The notes beneath the pieces are model-generated. The model made no database searches. It saw only the letters and a list, made by a program, of their open reading frames with translations, and was not told where the DNA came from. The position numbers and the translations under genes are program-made. Shown piece by piece: positions 1 to 12,493 of a stretch of DNA of 64,000 nt; positions within the stretch are counted from its first letter, which is position 1; each line of letters starts with the position of its first letter. The DNA comes from Ceratodon purpureus (taxonomy: Eukaryota; Streptophyta; Bryopsida; Pseudoditrichales; Ditrichaceae), in contig CM026428.1 in NCBI GenBank assembly GCA_014871385.1, forward strand, positions 13,704,041 through 13,768,040, read 5' to 3'.

Positions 1-193
1 ATCACGTCAAGGCAGAGCAATAGCCAACCCCAAGTCATGAGAACCCACACACTCAAACGCTGCAGCACATACATTCCCAAACAAAGATATAAATTCACAA
101 CCATTTCTGCCCCAATTTCCCCGGATTGAGATCTAAAAAGCAAGTGAAAAGCTCCCGCACCCATATGCATCAATCCAACCAACTTTGGCATAC

Positions 194-890
194 CTCAATT
201 AATGCTTCCATATGTGCAGCAAGAAAATCGACCACAATAGCAATATCCTCATGAGTTGCATTCTGCAATGGAGTATCTGCAAACCCCCCCTAACAAGATA
301 TCAGAAACACACCACACGCTTCAATAATTTTAAAGAGAATCAACTGAATTCAGATGCATCAGATTGGGAAAAACGAAGCTTTCAAAGTGTAGAGAGAGTC
401 ACTCACTGCATCTGTTCATGGCCTTTTTAACTGCCGCCGAGGGAAACTGAAACTCTGTTGTCAGCTTTTGTAAAGTGCTGATCTCATTATTCCTAGGCGG
501 ACCTTGCTCGTCTCGCTCACATTGGTCAGAGACGAACAACAGGTACTCCATGAGCATCTCGCGGTCTACTCCTTCTCCGAACTCTTGTATGGCTTTTTCC
601 ACAATATCAGGTGAAAATCCTATACTGTACATGTGACCCCGGAGGCATAGGTTCTCTGGCTCCTTCCCGGGTTTTACATCCTGGATCAAGGAAACATACT
701 AGTCAGAACCCGAAAGCCAGAGCAAAACAAGCTCCAGCTAATTTTCATTAGCTCGTGGTCAAAGACCAAAATCAGAAGGAAATGTGAGCAACTAAATCTT
801 CTCGAACATGAACAGTCGAAATTTAAGCGGCAAACTAAAACTTACCTCTTCGGTGGCCGCTTCCTCCTGTGCTGAGGTCTTGGAATCCAT
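194..890 (-). CDS. DRM-type DNA (cytosine-5) methyltransferase, 5' part, runs off left edge
   Basis: Three exons of a second DRM gene read leftwards. Exon 1 is 846-890 (ATG at 890-888, 15 codons), the next is 407-680, then 194-276. Phases agree (0, 0, 1) and every junction is GT-AG. Exon sizes 45 and 83 bp equal those of the complete paralogue at 43153-47195. The 407-680 exon encodes a UBA domain (core GFSPDIVEKAIQEFGEG) and the start of another (TLQKLTTEFQFPSAAV); 194-276 completes it (VVDFLAAHM). DRM enzymes carry out RNA-directed de novo cytosine methylation in the nucleus, and the UBA domains lie N-terminal to the catalytic domain. Compared with the paralogue, the exons encoding its residues 16-342 (including the first UBA) are absent. 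The 165-bp intron 1 leaves no room for them, yet the frame stays open. The catalytic half lies beyond position 1, so activity cannot be judged. Confidence 0.88.
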
Positions 891-1560
891 CGCTAGCTAA
901 CTGGCAGCCTAACCGATCAGCATTCAGCGCCAATATATCCCTGCCACACTCTGCCCCTGGTCTGCTCTGCTACACCCTACTCTGCTCTGCAATACTAAGT
1001 CCACACATAGCACCGCATAAGCACAAGTTACTCTAAACAGTTTTTCTCTAACCCCGACCACTCCTCACCCACACCAGCAATGAACTCAGTTATATTCGTG
1101 CCCAGCTTCCTTACCAAGCAAAGAAAACAGTCACCTCTCCCGCTTCTCCTTCTCTTCGAATTCTGAAAAAGTCCAACCGATCGCCTTCCTTGAGCGTCTC
1201 CTCTTCCACACTTCGTCGGTCCGCTACAAGCCTCATTTCCTGCCGCAGATCACATCAGCATAAACCCTCCCTCCCTCGCAAATTCTACATTTATCACGCC
1301 TCACCAGGACAACTCCACGAAAAACCACACCACCTCCGCATCAATAAACTCACTACCATTCTCATTCAAAGACACGAAAACGATGATCTCACCGAGTTCT
1401 CAGTGTAATTTGAAGAAACAAGAACCGATCAGCAATTTAAGGCTGACTCATCAACATTTAAAGCTGCGCTGAAAACGCATCACATCAGTCCCAGTCGACC
1501 TCCATATCTGCAACAACGTCCGGAAATTTCTGCTGTTCTGGCACATGCATTCCAAATGCT
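891..1560 (-). promoter_or_regulatory. 5' flank of the left DRM gene, related to the flank of the right DRM gene
   Basis: Short blocks recur in order upstream of both DRM start codons. AACCGATCAGCATTCAGCGC is at about 911 and again at about 47217. A CTCTGCTCTGC-rich stretch, CACATAGCACCGCAT, CCAACCGATCGCCTTCC (about 1174 and 47615) and CACATCAGTCCCA (about 1480 and 47928) follow. Conservation in order over about 600-750 bp shows that the duplication included the leader and promoter. No TATA box is convincingly placed. Nothing coding is evident. Confidence 0.6.
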
Positions 1561-4490
1561 TAAATAGGTTTTCTCTCTTTGGTAAACAAACCCTCTCTTT
1601 GAATTCGGAGAAAGAGTTCACATGCCTCATGGCTTCGTCCGTGGTCTGCAAGTCCACCAACCATTCCATTCCATGTCATGACTTCCCATTCCCCCACTCC
1701 GTCAAAAAACTAGTCGAGCATTGTCAATATTCTTTGCATACACACATTTACAAGTTCATTGCAGCAAGACAAGTCACTGCAACAGCAATTGCTTTGCTAG
1801 TGGTACTACTTGCCTTTTGCACGAGCAGGCTTTCACCCTCTCCACTGTGCCTGAGCTCTTGTGCAGTAGTGATACGTTGTTTCTTCTTCCATCGTTGTTC
1901 TAGGGTAGCCTGGCTCATGAACAGATTCTTCATTTGAACAAACCTAAGTGCTAATTTAACCGTACTCCAGTTCCATCCATTTGCAGCTCTTACACACATA
2001 TTCATTCTTACCCTGAAATTCTTGACTGCATATCATTTCACAAGATACAAAGAGTGTGTTATCATCCACCTTCAATTTGCAAATTTCATTGAAAGCGAGG
2101 AGAGATGTCACACCAGCCCCCTCTCACTATGGATAGGAGGAGCTGAATTTGTCGAGTAGCAGTCTCAAATTGCAAATAGATTTTTGGTCATGTCATTACC
2201 TCCTTGAATGTGCAGTGTCTGGAGAATCTCTGGCACCATAATCAACGTGGAATTGCAATAAGCCTCGAGTCCTCGACTTGAGCCTTTCCTTCACCCAAGC
2301 TAAAGTTGACAATCCATCTATCCAAAGTGCTTTGCTCGTTACCTTACATTTGACGTTAGGTAATCTAGGATTCCTCTGGAGGCACCCAAACCCACCACAA
2401 AAAATATGCAAAGCCTGAGTAGTATTCAACGCCCATCCCACAATCAACGAAATTTAGTTTTCTCGACTACAATGATCCGATCGGACTCCACTCCAGGTTA
2501 CAACAGCGAGAGAAGCAAGATAGCCTCAAAACCAAAAGACACTAAACATTAAGCACACGAGCCCCATCAAAAGTGACTCTTACAACGACATACCGCAGCA
2601 AACCATCAATTAATCTCGCTCAGAACACACCTCAGTAAAGCAGTAGCTGGTTAACTCCAAAACCAAATCCATGAATCTATGAATGCATCCAACGAAGACA
2701 AGAAATAGTTCTTCTCTTGCAAGGAACTGCTGCTCCAACTGTCTCGACAGAAATGAATAGCAACTCCACCGAAAATTGACGCCTTTAACCCAAATCTTCA
2801 TTTAACCTCTTTCCCTTCACCTACATCACAACACGATCAAACAAAACTCATGAACCCTAAATCCTTAACCCTGAAGACAATCAAAGAACGCAGACAGTTG
2901 CCACACCTTCTTGCAAGACATGGAAACAGTTCCCAATTCCCCACATTCTTACCAAAACACCTCCCAAGTCAAAACTCTCTGCAGTACTAGACAGTGATAT
3001 ACTCAAGCATTGCTCTTGAAAACTTCAACTACAGCATCAAAACTGTAGCAACACTTCAGTACTATACTAGCAAACTCTCCGACTTGATTCAACAACAAAT
3101 TCCCAGAAAGCATCCCAACAACATTCACAGGGAGAGTTAATCTCTTTACCTTCAGAGACAACTTCTCACATTCAACAGATGAAGAATTATTCTGGCGATC
3201 AGGAACAGCAAGTGAAGCAAATGCTCTCTTTCACGGATCAAAATCACTTCACCTTAGCTTGGAACTTGTCATTCTTTTCTCAGAAGACCACATGGTAGTG
3301 GCTGGAGTGTGAGAAATGCAAACAACAGAAAATTCCGTAAAGATTTGGATTTTGAATTAGATGTTTAGAGTTAGGAGAATAATAATATACATCTTCCAAA
3401 AAAAATTAAAATTTCAATTTGGAGTAGTGTAACTATTGAAATATTTGTGAACAAAATTAAAAAATACTGCTAATACTTCGAAATATAGAAATACTAACAA
3501 ATGCAAGACATGAATCATGTGGTATTTTCTTGCGTTTGGAAGTTTGTTATCTTGTTTTATTTTCTTTGGATTGGATTTTCTTGATCATGCTTCATAAGTA
3601 TATGTACCGTAGGCTACTAACAGCTTAGGCCCCGTTTTGCGTAATAATTAATTAAAGTGCATAAAGAAGTTAGGCAATTCTAAAAATAATATCTCAAAGT
3701 TGGGCAATTTTGAATTATGATTAAATATAAGTAACGGATTTGTCCAGTTTCATAGATGTTTAGGGTTATTTTCATCAAGTATGGCGACTATTTCTACATT
3801 TAGCTTTACTCTAATTGCTTACATTTATAATCTTAAGGAGACATATTATTGTATGCCAGCTAGTTTTGTTGTGTATCATTGGTTTTTTGTATATTGCTTG
3901 AATTCATGTAATATTGGATAGTATCATGATTTCATTTAATTTTTTTTGGCAAACAAAGTCAAGAATTTTCTAAAAATTTAGGGAGATTTGTAATTAATTA
4001 TTTTTGTCTAAGCTACTAATTGCTTATGGTAATGCAATCTATATCACTGTACCAACTCCTTCCACTTTTGACGTAGTATTTTTTTTTTAAAACCCTAGAT
4101 TTATAAGTTACTCTTGCTTATAAAAGTTACAATAATTATGCATGAGTCTCTTCTTGACATGAAAGATAGCAACTGAGGGTTATTGACATAAGTCAATGAT
4201 AAACCTTGTCATTTTTGTTTTTGAAAATTTAACAAAACTTTGTTTAACTTTGAATTGTATAATGCACGAAGGTTCAACATGCACTTGTTTGATTAAGATA
4301 TATTTACAATCACACAATAAATTATATCACTAATTTCAATAGGGAGAATTTTAAGAAAATAATCTACCAAAACTGCGGTCTCTCCAGAACCACTCTGGGC
4401 TGTAAAAGGGTGAAGGTATTCTGCTTTCAAAGGTTTGAACTTTGACGGCACCACCAGCAAAGCTTCTTCGTCACGCTGCCGCGGAATTGA
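1561..4490. other. Intergenic, no supported gene
   Basis: About 2.9 kb of mixed composition. Short open frames on both strands show no recognisable domain. From about 3330 the sequence turns strongly AT-rich up to about 4370, like the transposon-derived AT-rich blocks elsewhere. A minus-strand frame at 4293-4496 starts with ATG (MQSIPRQRDEEALLVVPSKF) in GC-richer sequence and runs into the AT-rich block at about 4370. It could be the first exon of a divergent gene truncated by that block, but I do not recognise it. Confidence 0.4.
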
Positions 4491-4825
4491 TTGCATCGGG
4501 AATCTGCACCTAACTTTGCAGATGCGCTATTTACAGCACCTGATTGCCGCCCGGCGTTAGATTCCTCCAACCCAATTAGTGCTTCGCAATATCACCTTAC
4601 ACACTTTTCACATTCTGTGAAGATCGATCTCCGTCATCGACACAGTCCTGCAGTTTCGATTCTCGTGGTTCCGGAATCGCAGCACCATGGAAGTGAGGAT
4701 AGTGAAGTTCGGGACATGTGATCTAGTGGGACTGCAGGAGGATTAGCTTCGATGCATGTTGTGGAGGATCGATCGACATGTGATAGTTTTCGTATTGGTA
4801 AGCTGCATGATCAGGATTGGCATCG

Positions 4826-6676
4826 ATGAGCTACCATGAGCTCTCACGGCGGGAGTTGCAGGCGAGGTGCAAAGAGTATGGGCTGCCTGCGAACAAGTCG
4901 AATGCGGTCATGGCGAGTTCCTTGACTAGCTTTCTCGGGGTAACGTACTCGTGCCTCAACTCATGGGCAATTCTCTCTGCTTTGCATTGCGTTGCTTCTT
5001 CTTTTGGAGGGGGTCTGTGATGGGCTATTGGGTTAGCCGGTTGGCCGAAGTCGGAGGAAACAGTCTTGCTGTTTTGTTTCGCAGTTTTTGCTTCCTTATG
5101 CGTATGATGGTGGGTAAGGCAGGACCCGAGGACGAACGTCTTATTGCGTGCGCCACAAGCACTTTTCCCCGCCGCTAAGAAGACCATGATCAAAGCTAGG
5201 GTGGTGCCGAAACCGGAGAGGTTGGAGACATCTCTGGCGTCGCTAATCTTGCAGGCAACTGAATCTCGTGCCAAAGTATTGAAGTCGAAGCCCAGGGAAT
5301 TGTGCTCGGAGAGAAGGAAGCTGCCTGATAGTGCAAATTTGCCTGCGTTTACAGTTTCTTCGCCTCGCAAGCATGTTGAGAGTGTTCCTCAACCGAAGAC
5401 TGCGCCGCTTCTACGGAGGAAGAAGAAAAATACTGATGCGGCACAATCCACAGGTGTGTTTGCTAATTCTTGGTCTAGACTCTTGTGAGATGGTTGGGTG
5501 AAGTCACTCATAATTGTCTTCATTCCGTTTCTTTTATCTTCCCTGGCTAAGTGATGTTTCTTACTTTCGCTATGGATTGCAATTTTACAGTAGTTTCTGC
5601 AGATCCCAGTGATAACCTAAGCCCCTTACGTGAGGAGATTTCAAAGCAAGATAGTGGAATTGTGGTGAAGGAGTTGTGTACTCCTGAGCCTCTACTTGCA
5701 CCCGTACTTCCTGATGCCGCTGTCTTGGGCACATTTGATGAAGGTGGGGGCTCTAGGCAAATGAATGTCTCTGGAGATTGAATAGCATTGTTATCTTCAT
5801 TTTTGCATCAACTAGCAGGTTGTTGGACTGGGAGAGGGCATGATGTTGTGTAGAATCAAGTGAGGTATTTATTGTGATTGTGACACTAAAAACTTATGTT
5901 TTTTACAGGTCCTATTGAATCAGAGCCTCTTGCAAGCCCTCCGGCAACTGTACTTCCTGATCAAGGTTAGAGCTTCTGACTGCTCTCGGCACTGGTTTTC
6001 CTATCAATAGCCACTATACAACCATGTCAAGATACTAACCCTTAAACGTCAGACCCAGCCCGAGGGGCTGGGTTTTTTTTTGGAGAGAATCTTGCTCATA
6101 ACTTACACTCCATTATATCAAATGGGATTTCCAGAATGCCAAACTGAGCACCTTAAAGAGATCTATATTTTCTTAGAATAGAGTTCAAGCAAATTAAAAA
6201 TAGAATAATGCTTAAAATGGAATTTAAAAGAGATTTGGGGTGTGGTATCAGGAAAGCATATGACGTTTAAGGGCTAAATTGGTTTGAGCTGAACCTTGAT
6301 TTCGCGTTGTTCTAAACTCACCGAGACCTTGAGTCTTTTGTTTCTGAGGTTATTTTGCAAGTAAAAACTTCACAGGCTTATATTTGTAGTTGCTGCGGGA
6401 GTTGCTGTTTGAGTACTGAATTGGTAATCATATGTAAATCAACCTTCTGTATATTTTTCATCTTGCTATAACAACTACCGGTACTTCTGATACTCAGGTT
6501 GCCAGCAGAACAACAACGAACATTGTGAGGAACCTGTCCGACCGTCCCTCCGTCCTTTAATTTTCCGGATTACAGCAAATGTGGACAGGCTGATAAGACA
6601 AACTACCACGATCTTAAAGCAGTTTGAGGAATGGAAGGACGTTGATAAATTGCCTTCGGCCCTGGAGACACACTGA
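4826..6676 (+). CDS. Small basic protein with SAP-like N-terminal motif, five exons, function unknown
   Basis: Exons are 4826-4939, 5123-5453, 5603-5743, 5909-5965 and 6498-6676, ending at TGA 6674-6676. They total 822 bp, or 273 residues. All introns are GT-AG, and the last three are phase 1. ATG 4826 is chosen because an in-frame stop lies just upstream. Residues 3-38 (HELSRRELQARCKEYGLPAN) resemble the SAP-like helix pair of plant proteins with the pattern L-CK--GIPAN. SAP motifs bind DNA, so a nuclear role is an inference. Exon 2 is lysine/arginine-rich (LLRRKKKNTD). Exons 3 and 4 carry related proline-rich pieces (EPLLAPVLPD, EPLASPPATVLPD). Exon 5 ends in a helical segment (DRLIRQTTTILKQFEEW). 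The exon 3 donor AAG|GTGGGG is weak; reading through it stops at 5779-5781, giving a 207-residue form. Intron 4 carries a MITE. The exon 3 to 3' flank segment is duplicated at 27.4-29.2 kb. Confidence 0.72.
6038..6273. mobile_element. MITE of the ACCCTTAAACGTCA family in intron 4 of the SAP-like gene
   Basis: The left end ACCCTTAAACGTCA is matched by TGACGTTTAAGGG at the right. CTA flanks both sides (6035-6037, 6274-6276). The paralogous intron at about 27965-27985 reads GATACTAAATTGG without the element and with a single CTA, which is the empty site. A second copy is at 38425-38775. Both copies have an inner GGG-CTGGG hairpin next to the left end. The 3-bp duplication suggests a PIF/Harbinger-type or CACTA-type mover, but the TIR does not decide between them. 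Confidence 0.8.
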
Positions 6677-7900
6677 TGGAAAATTATTGGATTCTCCCAT
6701 CGAAGTTCTTAGACCGACAGAATTATCAGAACATGGGCAGATATGACCCTCCTGCAATGGCGTTTCTGCGGACTCCGAGTTTCAAATTCAACAATCCTTT
6801 TCTTATTGGCATTAGTTCGTGAAGGGATCTTTCCAGACTTCGGAATGTTCGGAGCTGAACAAGGAGTTGCTCAAGTGTTCTTGCAGTTGAAGTAATCTTT
6901 TCATTGAGGATGGCAAAGGCCATCGTTAAGCTGTGGATTTCGAAACTGGGAGGCATTTTGAGCTGGAATTTATTTATGATCTAAGATGACTAAACTCCAG
7001 AAGCTACTACTTCGTCATTATCTGATGGCGAGGCTGATGGAGAGGGCATAGTATCCTCCGAAAGAAGATTATGGTCGAAGAGGAACTTGCTGATAGCAAT
7101 TGAATTGGTGAATGCAGGCCGCATCTAACTTCATCTAGTGCATGATGAAAAGTCTTCAAATTTATGCAAATTGACAAATTTAGTGCGTTGATAGTGTTGG
7201 TCCCTCTAGATTGTTTCATTATGTGCTGTGAAAATTTGATGTTGTCCTATTAATTAAATTGGGCCCAATATGAAACACAGGTGATACTGTCTTGAAACCC
7301 CATTTCACATCCTCAGCCTACCCGCATCAAAGTGGATATCCAGTTGTATTGACGTTGTGTTTCTGTACCTTGCTTTGGTTTTGCATCTTGGAATTACTCT
7401 GTGGCTCTCAAGTTGGAAGGGAGATGCAATGTACTTAGGTGATCACCGCGTGAGGATTAGTATATCACAAGGCCCATTTTGGATGGACATAGAGCACCGA
7501 TAGCATAAATTAATTAAATTGGGTGTAAAGGTATATAAAATGGAGATAGTTTGTTCATATATGAAATTCTAAATCTATGATTGCTTTTTTTCTTCTTCTC
7601 TCTTTCATCACATGCGAGTCAAACTACTTCTGACCTAATGCATAGAATAACTCTTCTCCACAACCATAAAATCAAGAATTACTAGTTTAATGTGAAAAAA
7701 AGTCCAAACATTATAAACTAAAAATTTCACTCTCAAAGGGATGAAATAGCAGTTGGATTTTATGTTGACTTCCATTGATTTAGGATCACTTCTAATGTGA
7801 AGGTAGAGATTGATTTTAATAAGGTATACCGTGTGTATTCTTCTCATTTTTAGAACGCATAATTTTCTAGTCTTTTTAACTTATGTTATTGTTTGGTTTA
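6677..7900 (+). other. 3' flank of the SAP-like gene, duplicated at 28.4-29.2 kb
   Basis: From the stop codon to about 7480 this sequence is collinear with 28373-29200 (for example GTGATCACCGCGTGAG-type blocks at about 7438 and 29179), including probable 3' UTR. Small open frames here are not supported as genes. Beyond about 7500 it becomes AT-rich. Confidence 0.55.
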
Positions 7901-7959
7901 GTATTAACTTATATGGCATGATACTAAATAATAAAAAGTTTTAAATGGTAAAAAAAAAA

Positions 7960-10600
7960 ATCATGATTGGAGTTGTCTTGTACATCATACATGTGGAATA
8001 AAAGAATAGATTTTATAAATTAGAAATTCATTATCTGATTTCTCATTTGAAAGAATTGATGATAGTTACAAATTTTCCGCCAATGATGAGGAGGAATTAA
8101 CTACTTCTCTTCATTTAGTTCTACATCCATTATCTGAAGTGGCCCCTAAATGATCAGATTTATTATCCAATTAAAATTACGATTGACCACAAGCATTGGA
8201 AGTAGCAATGATACATCAACTTATAGTTGAAATTTCAAATTTGAATTGATACTCAATTATTTTTATAGATTCAATTAAAAGATAATAAAAATAAATTAAA
8301 AATATTTTACCAAAATAAAAAATGATGTTTCATTACCTTAAAATAAAGGTATAAAGTAAGAGTATGTTTAATGAAAATTCAAATATTATTTTTCCAGATT
8401 GTTGTTTAAAAAGAGAAGATGACTACATGTTATTAGAACTTCATGGGCTAAGAAAATGGCTCCAAATTGATCCAAATAAACAAATAAATAACTAAAATTT
8501 CATAAATTTTAATATTAATTCCTAAAGTTTTTTGAGACCAAATTCTGGTTTAGGGCTTATATGTTGTGTTTGTTTTTGAAATGACTTTGAACAAGAATTT
8601 TTTTGATTTGTATAAAAGATTGCTTTAAAAATTGATTTACACCATACAATATGGGTAGAAGATCCCATGATTGTAAATCTCACAAAATTGCTAATTTTAG
8701 AAATTAGTAGCTTGCCATTACTATAGATCTGTGTTTGACAATTTTTGCTTCAAAACTGGTAAGGAACTTTAGAGATCATGTACAGTAGAATAAATACATA
8801 TTGGAGGAATTATTCTTCTCTTTTAAAATTATGATATAAGCTTTAATTCTATTGAATCTATTGCATGTGCATCATATTCTTCTTGCTCTACTAAAATGGC
8901 TTAAATTTTGTCATTGAATTCATAAATAGTTTCTTTTTTAGTTTGTCTCTCTTTAAATAAATCTTTTATACACCTCTTTTGTTTTTGATGTCAAATGCTC
9001 CTTGCACTTCAATTTCTATGGCTCAAAAAATCCTATTGAAGTTGTGATTGATTGAATAATCTCAATTCTGTATGAACAATGTTCATGAATCAATGTGTAT
9101 ATTTCCCACAATATACAAAATTAGAAGTCAATTCCTTCATAATTATAAATGTATTTTAAAAATATAATCTGTTTAATACTAACATACTTCTATTCTAATA
9201 ATTTACATATACAATCAAGCCAACTAAAATGTTGTTGATTAAGTCTTAGACCTATTAATAACGGATTTAAAAAGGTATCAAATCATTTTTTTTTCAAAGG
9301 TATACAAAAAATTATGTAATTTTTTTCAAAATAGTGTAATCCTTTTTAAGATTAAATCATAATAAAATGATTCAAACTAATATTGTACATCGAAAGCAGG
9401 TTCGTTTCGGAAACTAATATTTGAATGTATTTTTATTTTTTTTTGAAAAAATAAGGTTTGTCTTCCAAGAATTTAACTTTTAATTTTCAATATCTTCAAA
9501 AACAAATCACTCAAAACAATCTTAAATGGATTAAAAATTAATAAAAAATATCACATAAAATAAATTTTTATGTTTTCATTTTTCGATCCTTAAATTTTAT
9601 ACTATTTTATTAATTATTATTAATCATATTCTTAAATTTTTTTAATAAGCAAACTTGCTATCAATGTATGGTAGTTCATACTTCAAAATATTCATGGAAA
9701 GTATTTGTTAAGAGACAATCTGAAGGATTTTGGAGGATTTTCATAAAAAGTACTAAATGAAATGATCGATTGCAAAAGAATCCTAAAAAATCTTCATGAG
9801 AATTTTTCAAATCAATATCTAATATGCTAAAATAAAACTGTCCAATATAAAACCATTAATCTATTGAAAAAGTTCTTATTTCTTTTTAAAACATTACTAA
9901 AACGTCTATTTCAAAAACGTAAGTGTAATTCTGACGAACATGATTTGAACTAGTATGCATAAATCTAAAATCTATTCTACAAAAATAGTGAAAGGTCAAC
10001 ATGGATTCAGCACTAATTAATTGATATCACACAAATCTAGAATAACAATTCATCATGAATTCAAACTAACAAGAATGATAAGCAAAGTTGCCAATTCTAG
10101 AACTAGAGCCTATATTATATGGCAATGAAGCTGAGAGGGGGTTTAGGTTTATACGTGAAACAAATGATATCTTCAAAGCATCTTAAATTTCAATTTGGAA
10201 AATCAATGTAAAAAATATAGTGTTTATTGTATTTTTGATAAGATAATTTAAATCATAAAAATTTATGAAATAACATATTAATGTAAGTTACCATGAAATG
10301 TGCTTAAAAATTCAAAAGATGTATTGAAGAAAAGAATTATATAGGCATGGTCTCTAAGCACTGTAATCTACAAAGAATAATTTTCAGTACTTCAAATTAT
10401 TTATGACTAATATAAAATCCAACTTTAAAGATGAAAGTATTTTTTGAAAAGAAGAAAAATATTGAATTTCTCAAAACTAAAATAAAAATATTATTATATT
10501 CTTTCAGTTATTCAAAAAATCTAAATAAAATATGTAAATATAAAAAATACTGAAATTAAATATTACATTCTATAGCTTCATTTTTCATACTAGAGATGTA
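7960..10600. repeat. AT-rich dispersed repeat, related to 31.2-32.8 kb
   Basis: Blocks recur in the same order at 7970-10400 and 31240-32560, for example ACATCATACATGTG, GAAAGAATTGATGA, AGTGGCCCC and GTTCATGAATCAATGT. No coding potential is visible. The two copies are diverged and differ in length by internal gaps. This is presumably an old transposon without recognisable ends. Confidence 0.55.
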
Positions 10601-10651
10601 ATTACATGACATAGAGTATGATATGTGATTTACATTTTTGTTTGTTTCTTA

Positions 10652-10896
10652 ACCCTTAATTGACATCCTTGTTTTGGAGAAAAATGCAACCTCATTGGCT
10701 TTTTGTCATATTTCTGCATAGATAATGAAACAATTTTGAAAATCCGAAACGGTGAATGTCGAGGTAACTTGGTTATGTACCCAACGCAAAAACAATCAAC
10801 TACATCGGGTAAAATCTCAAAAAATGCCACCGTTGAGATCAAAAGCTGCGAAACGCTCCCTCGAGGACCATATTGGTCCGCTGTGGCAAATAAGGG
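10652..10896. mobile_element. Possible MITE with short ACCCTTA inverted ends
   Basis: TTA-ACCCTTAATTG at the left and CAAATAAGGG-TTA at the right form a short inverted pair with TTA on both outer sides (10649-10651, 10897-10899). The ends resemble those at 6038 and 38425. Only about 10 bp match, so this may be a decayed member or coincidence. Confidence 0.4.
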
Positions 10897-10899
10897 TTA

Positions 10900-12289
10900 A
10901 ACTAAATTGTATCTTGAAAGTAAAATTTAAAATGCTTGTATATTTTATAATTCTATAATAAAATTAATCATCTTGATAAAGTGGATTTATATTTTTTAAT
11001 TACATAGATTTTTAATGGTGTTTAATGATGATTAGACATTGGCGCCTTCAACACCAATGATTTGCATGGCAAATAGGCCACTGTGTAATCTAATTACGTT
11101 GGAAGATTTGATTCTTTCCAATGGAATAAATGGTTAATAAAATAAGTAGACTTCATTTGATTAGTTAAATTCATCTTGATTAGCATTCTTATTTTTTTTA
11201 AAGACCAAAATTCAAATAAACAGAAATTCAAATCATGTTAAACGATCTTTTTTTTTTGAAATGAGCTAGACTTACAAGTCCCTTATTTACCAAAATCCCA
11301 AATTTAAAGCACGTATCAAAAATAAAAATTATATATATATATATATATTAAAAAAATAGGCTTGTTCTCATTTGAAATCTTAATTCTATGAATACTTTGT
11401 CGGTGCAAGTCAAACTACTTTTCACTTACTCAATGGAGTAACTCTATATCTGCACGGCTAGCTTTCTACACGGCTGGCTGACCTCGTAAGGTAGAAAGGG
11501 TTATTTCCATGAGTTCAAGCATCTGGACATGTTTTCCAAGGTAGAATTTATTGAGAAAAAAATGTTGCTTTGAAATTTGGATCCTCTTCTAAAAAATAAA
11601 TTTTAAATATTTTTTGATAAAAAACTAAATTTTTTAGATGATTTTGAAAGTAGAACTTGTAGACCACTGTAATAGTGAGTAGAGTATTCTTATTCCGCCA
11701 TTAGAAGAAGTCCAATGAAGACATTACAAGTGTGCAAGATTCTCTTGGAAAAAACCAAAAAGTCAAAATTTAACGATGGAATTTAGGTGACAATATGTTG
11801 CTTTCTGGAATAATCATAGGGCACATATATTGATTCCTTGTGGAAATACCCCTCTCTATCTTAGTTTTGGTTTATTTAAGGGGCTGCATGACCCACTGGT
11901 AGTTCTGGTTTATTTGAGGGGCTGCTTTCCTTGAAGTTAACATTTACAGTTTTGTGGGGTGTGCGGCAGTGGAGTGGCTCCAGAGTCCAGATGATGCTAC
12001 AGACTACAGTGATGGTGCCCGCGACAGTAATTTACACCTGGAAATGTGGCCGCTTGGAATATCTCTTAAGTCTGCACAATGAATTGCAATACCGGTATGC
12101 ACCAAGATCCCAACACTTTCTCAGTAAAATCTACGAAAACCCGTTCAGAGTCCCACCTATCCATTCTCAGATCACTCGTCCGCTCCGCCCGCGTGCGCTA
12201 TCTACCAACTATCTACCTTCACCATTCTGAAATCTAGACCCTGTATAGATATGTCGCGTGAGTATGCCTCAGTCGCCATATTGCTTCTG
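10900..12289. other. No supported gene
   Basis: AT-rich to about 11860, including a TA microsatellite at about 11332-11348. A GTTTATTTRAGGGGCTGC motif is tandemly duplicated at 11869-11927. A plus-strand open frame of 99 codons at 11931-12230 starts only with TTG and shows no recognisable domain. I do not call it. Confidence 0.4.
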
Positions 12290-12493
12290 TTAGTTTTCGT
12301 AGAAGCGGATTTCCAAGAGCGCTGCGGTCTCGGCCACGTAGTTCTGTAAATCTTCTATGTCTCGTCTGTCAATGGACTTCTCACAAAATCGCTTGAAGCA
12401 GTGAGCCAACCTGATCACAGCCACGCGAGGCCCCTCGGGTAATGATCCGCGTATTGCAACGGGGAGAATCTCCTGTAGGAGTACATGCAGGGT
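12290..12493 (-). pseudogene. CACTA (En/Spm-type) transposase relic, DUF4218-like segment
   Basis: A minus-strand frame of 67 codons, ended by TAA at 12292-12290 and preceded by an in-frame stop at 12496-12494. It reads HVLLQEILPVAIRGSLPEG, then RVAVIRLAHCFKRFCEK, then DLQNYVAETAALLEIRF. Plant En/Spm-like transposases carry a matching stretch, of the type (Y/H)VLLQ-LLPVALRG followed by IIRL--FF--LC and LQ---VE-LC-LE, just before DUF4218. The similarity is judged from memory of the family. Only this stretch is left, with stops on both sides, so it is a dead fragment. The terminal repeats of its parent element are not apparent nearby. Confidence 0.62.

Noticed and set aside
1748-2801. Several 60-85-codon frames left of 3 kb
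   Set aside because: No splice-consistent model, no domain and no match to the paralogous DRM flank.
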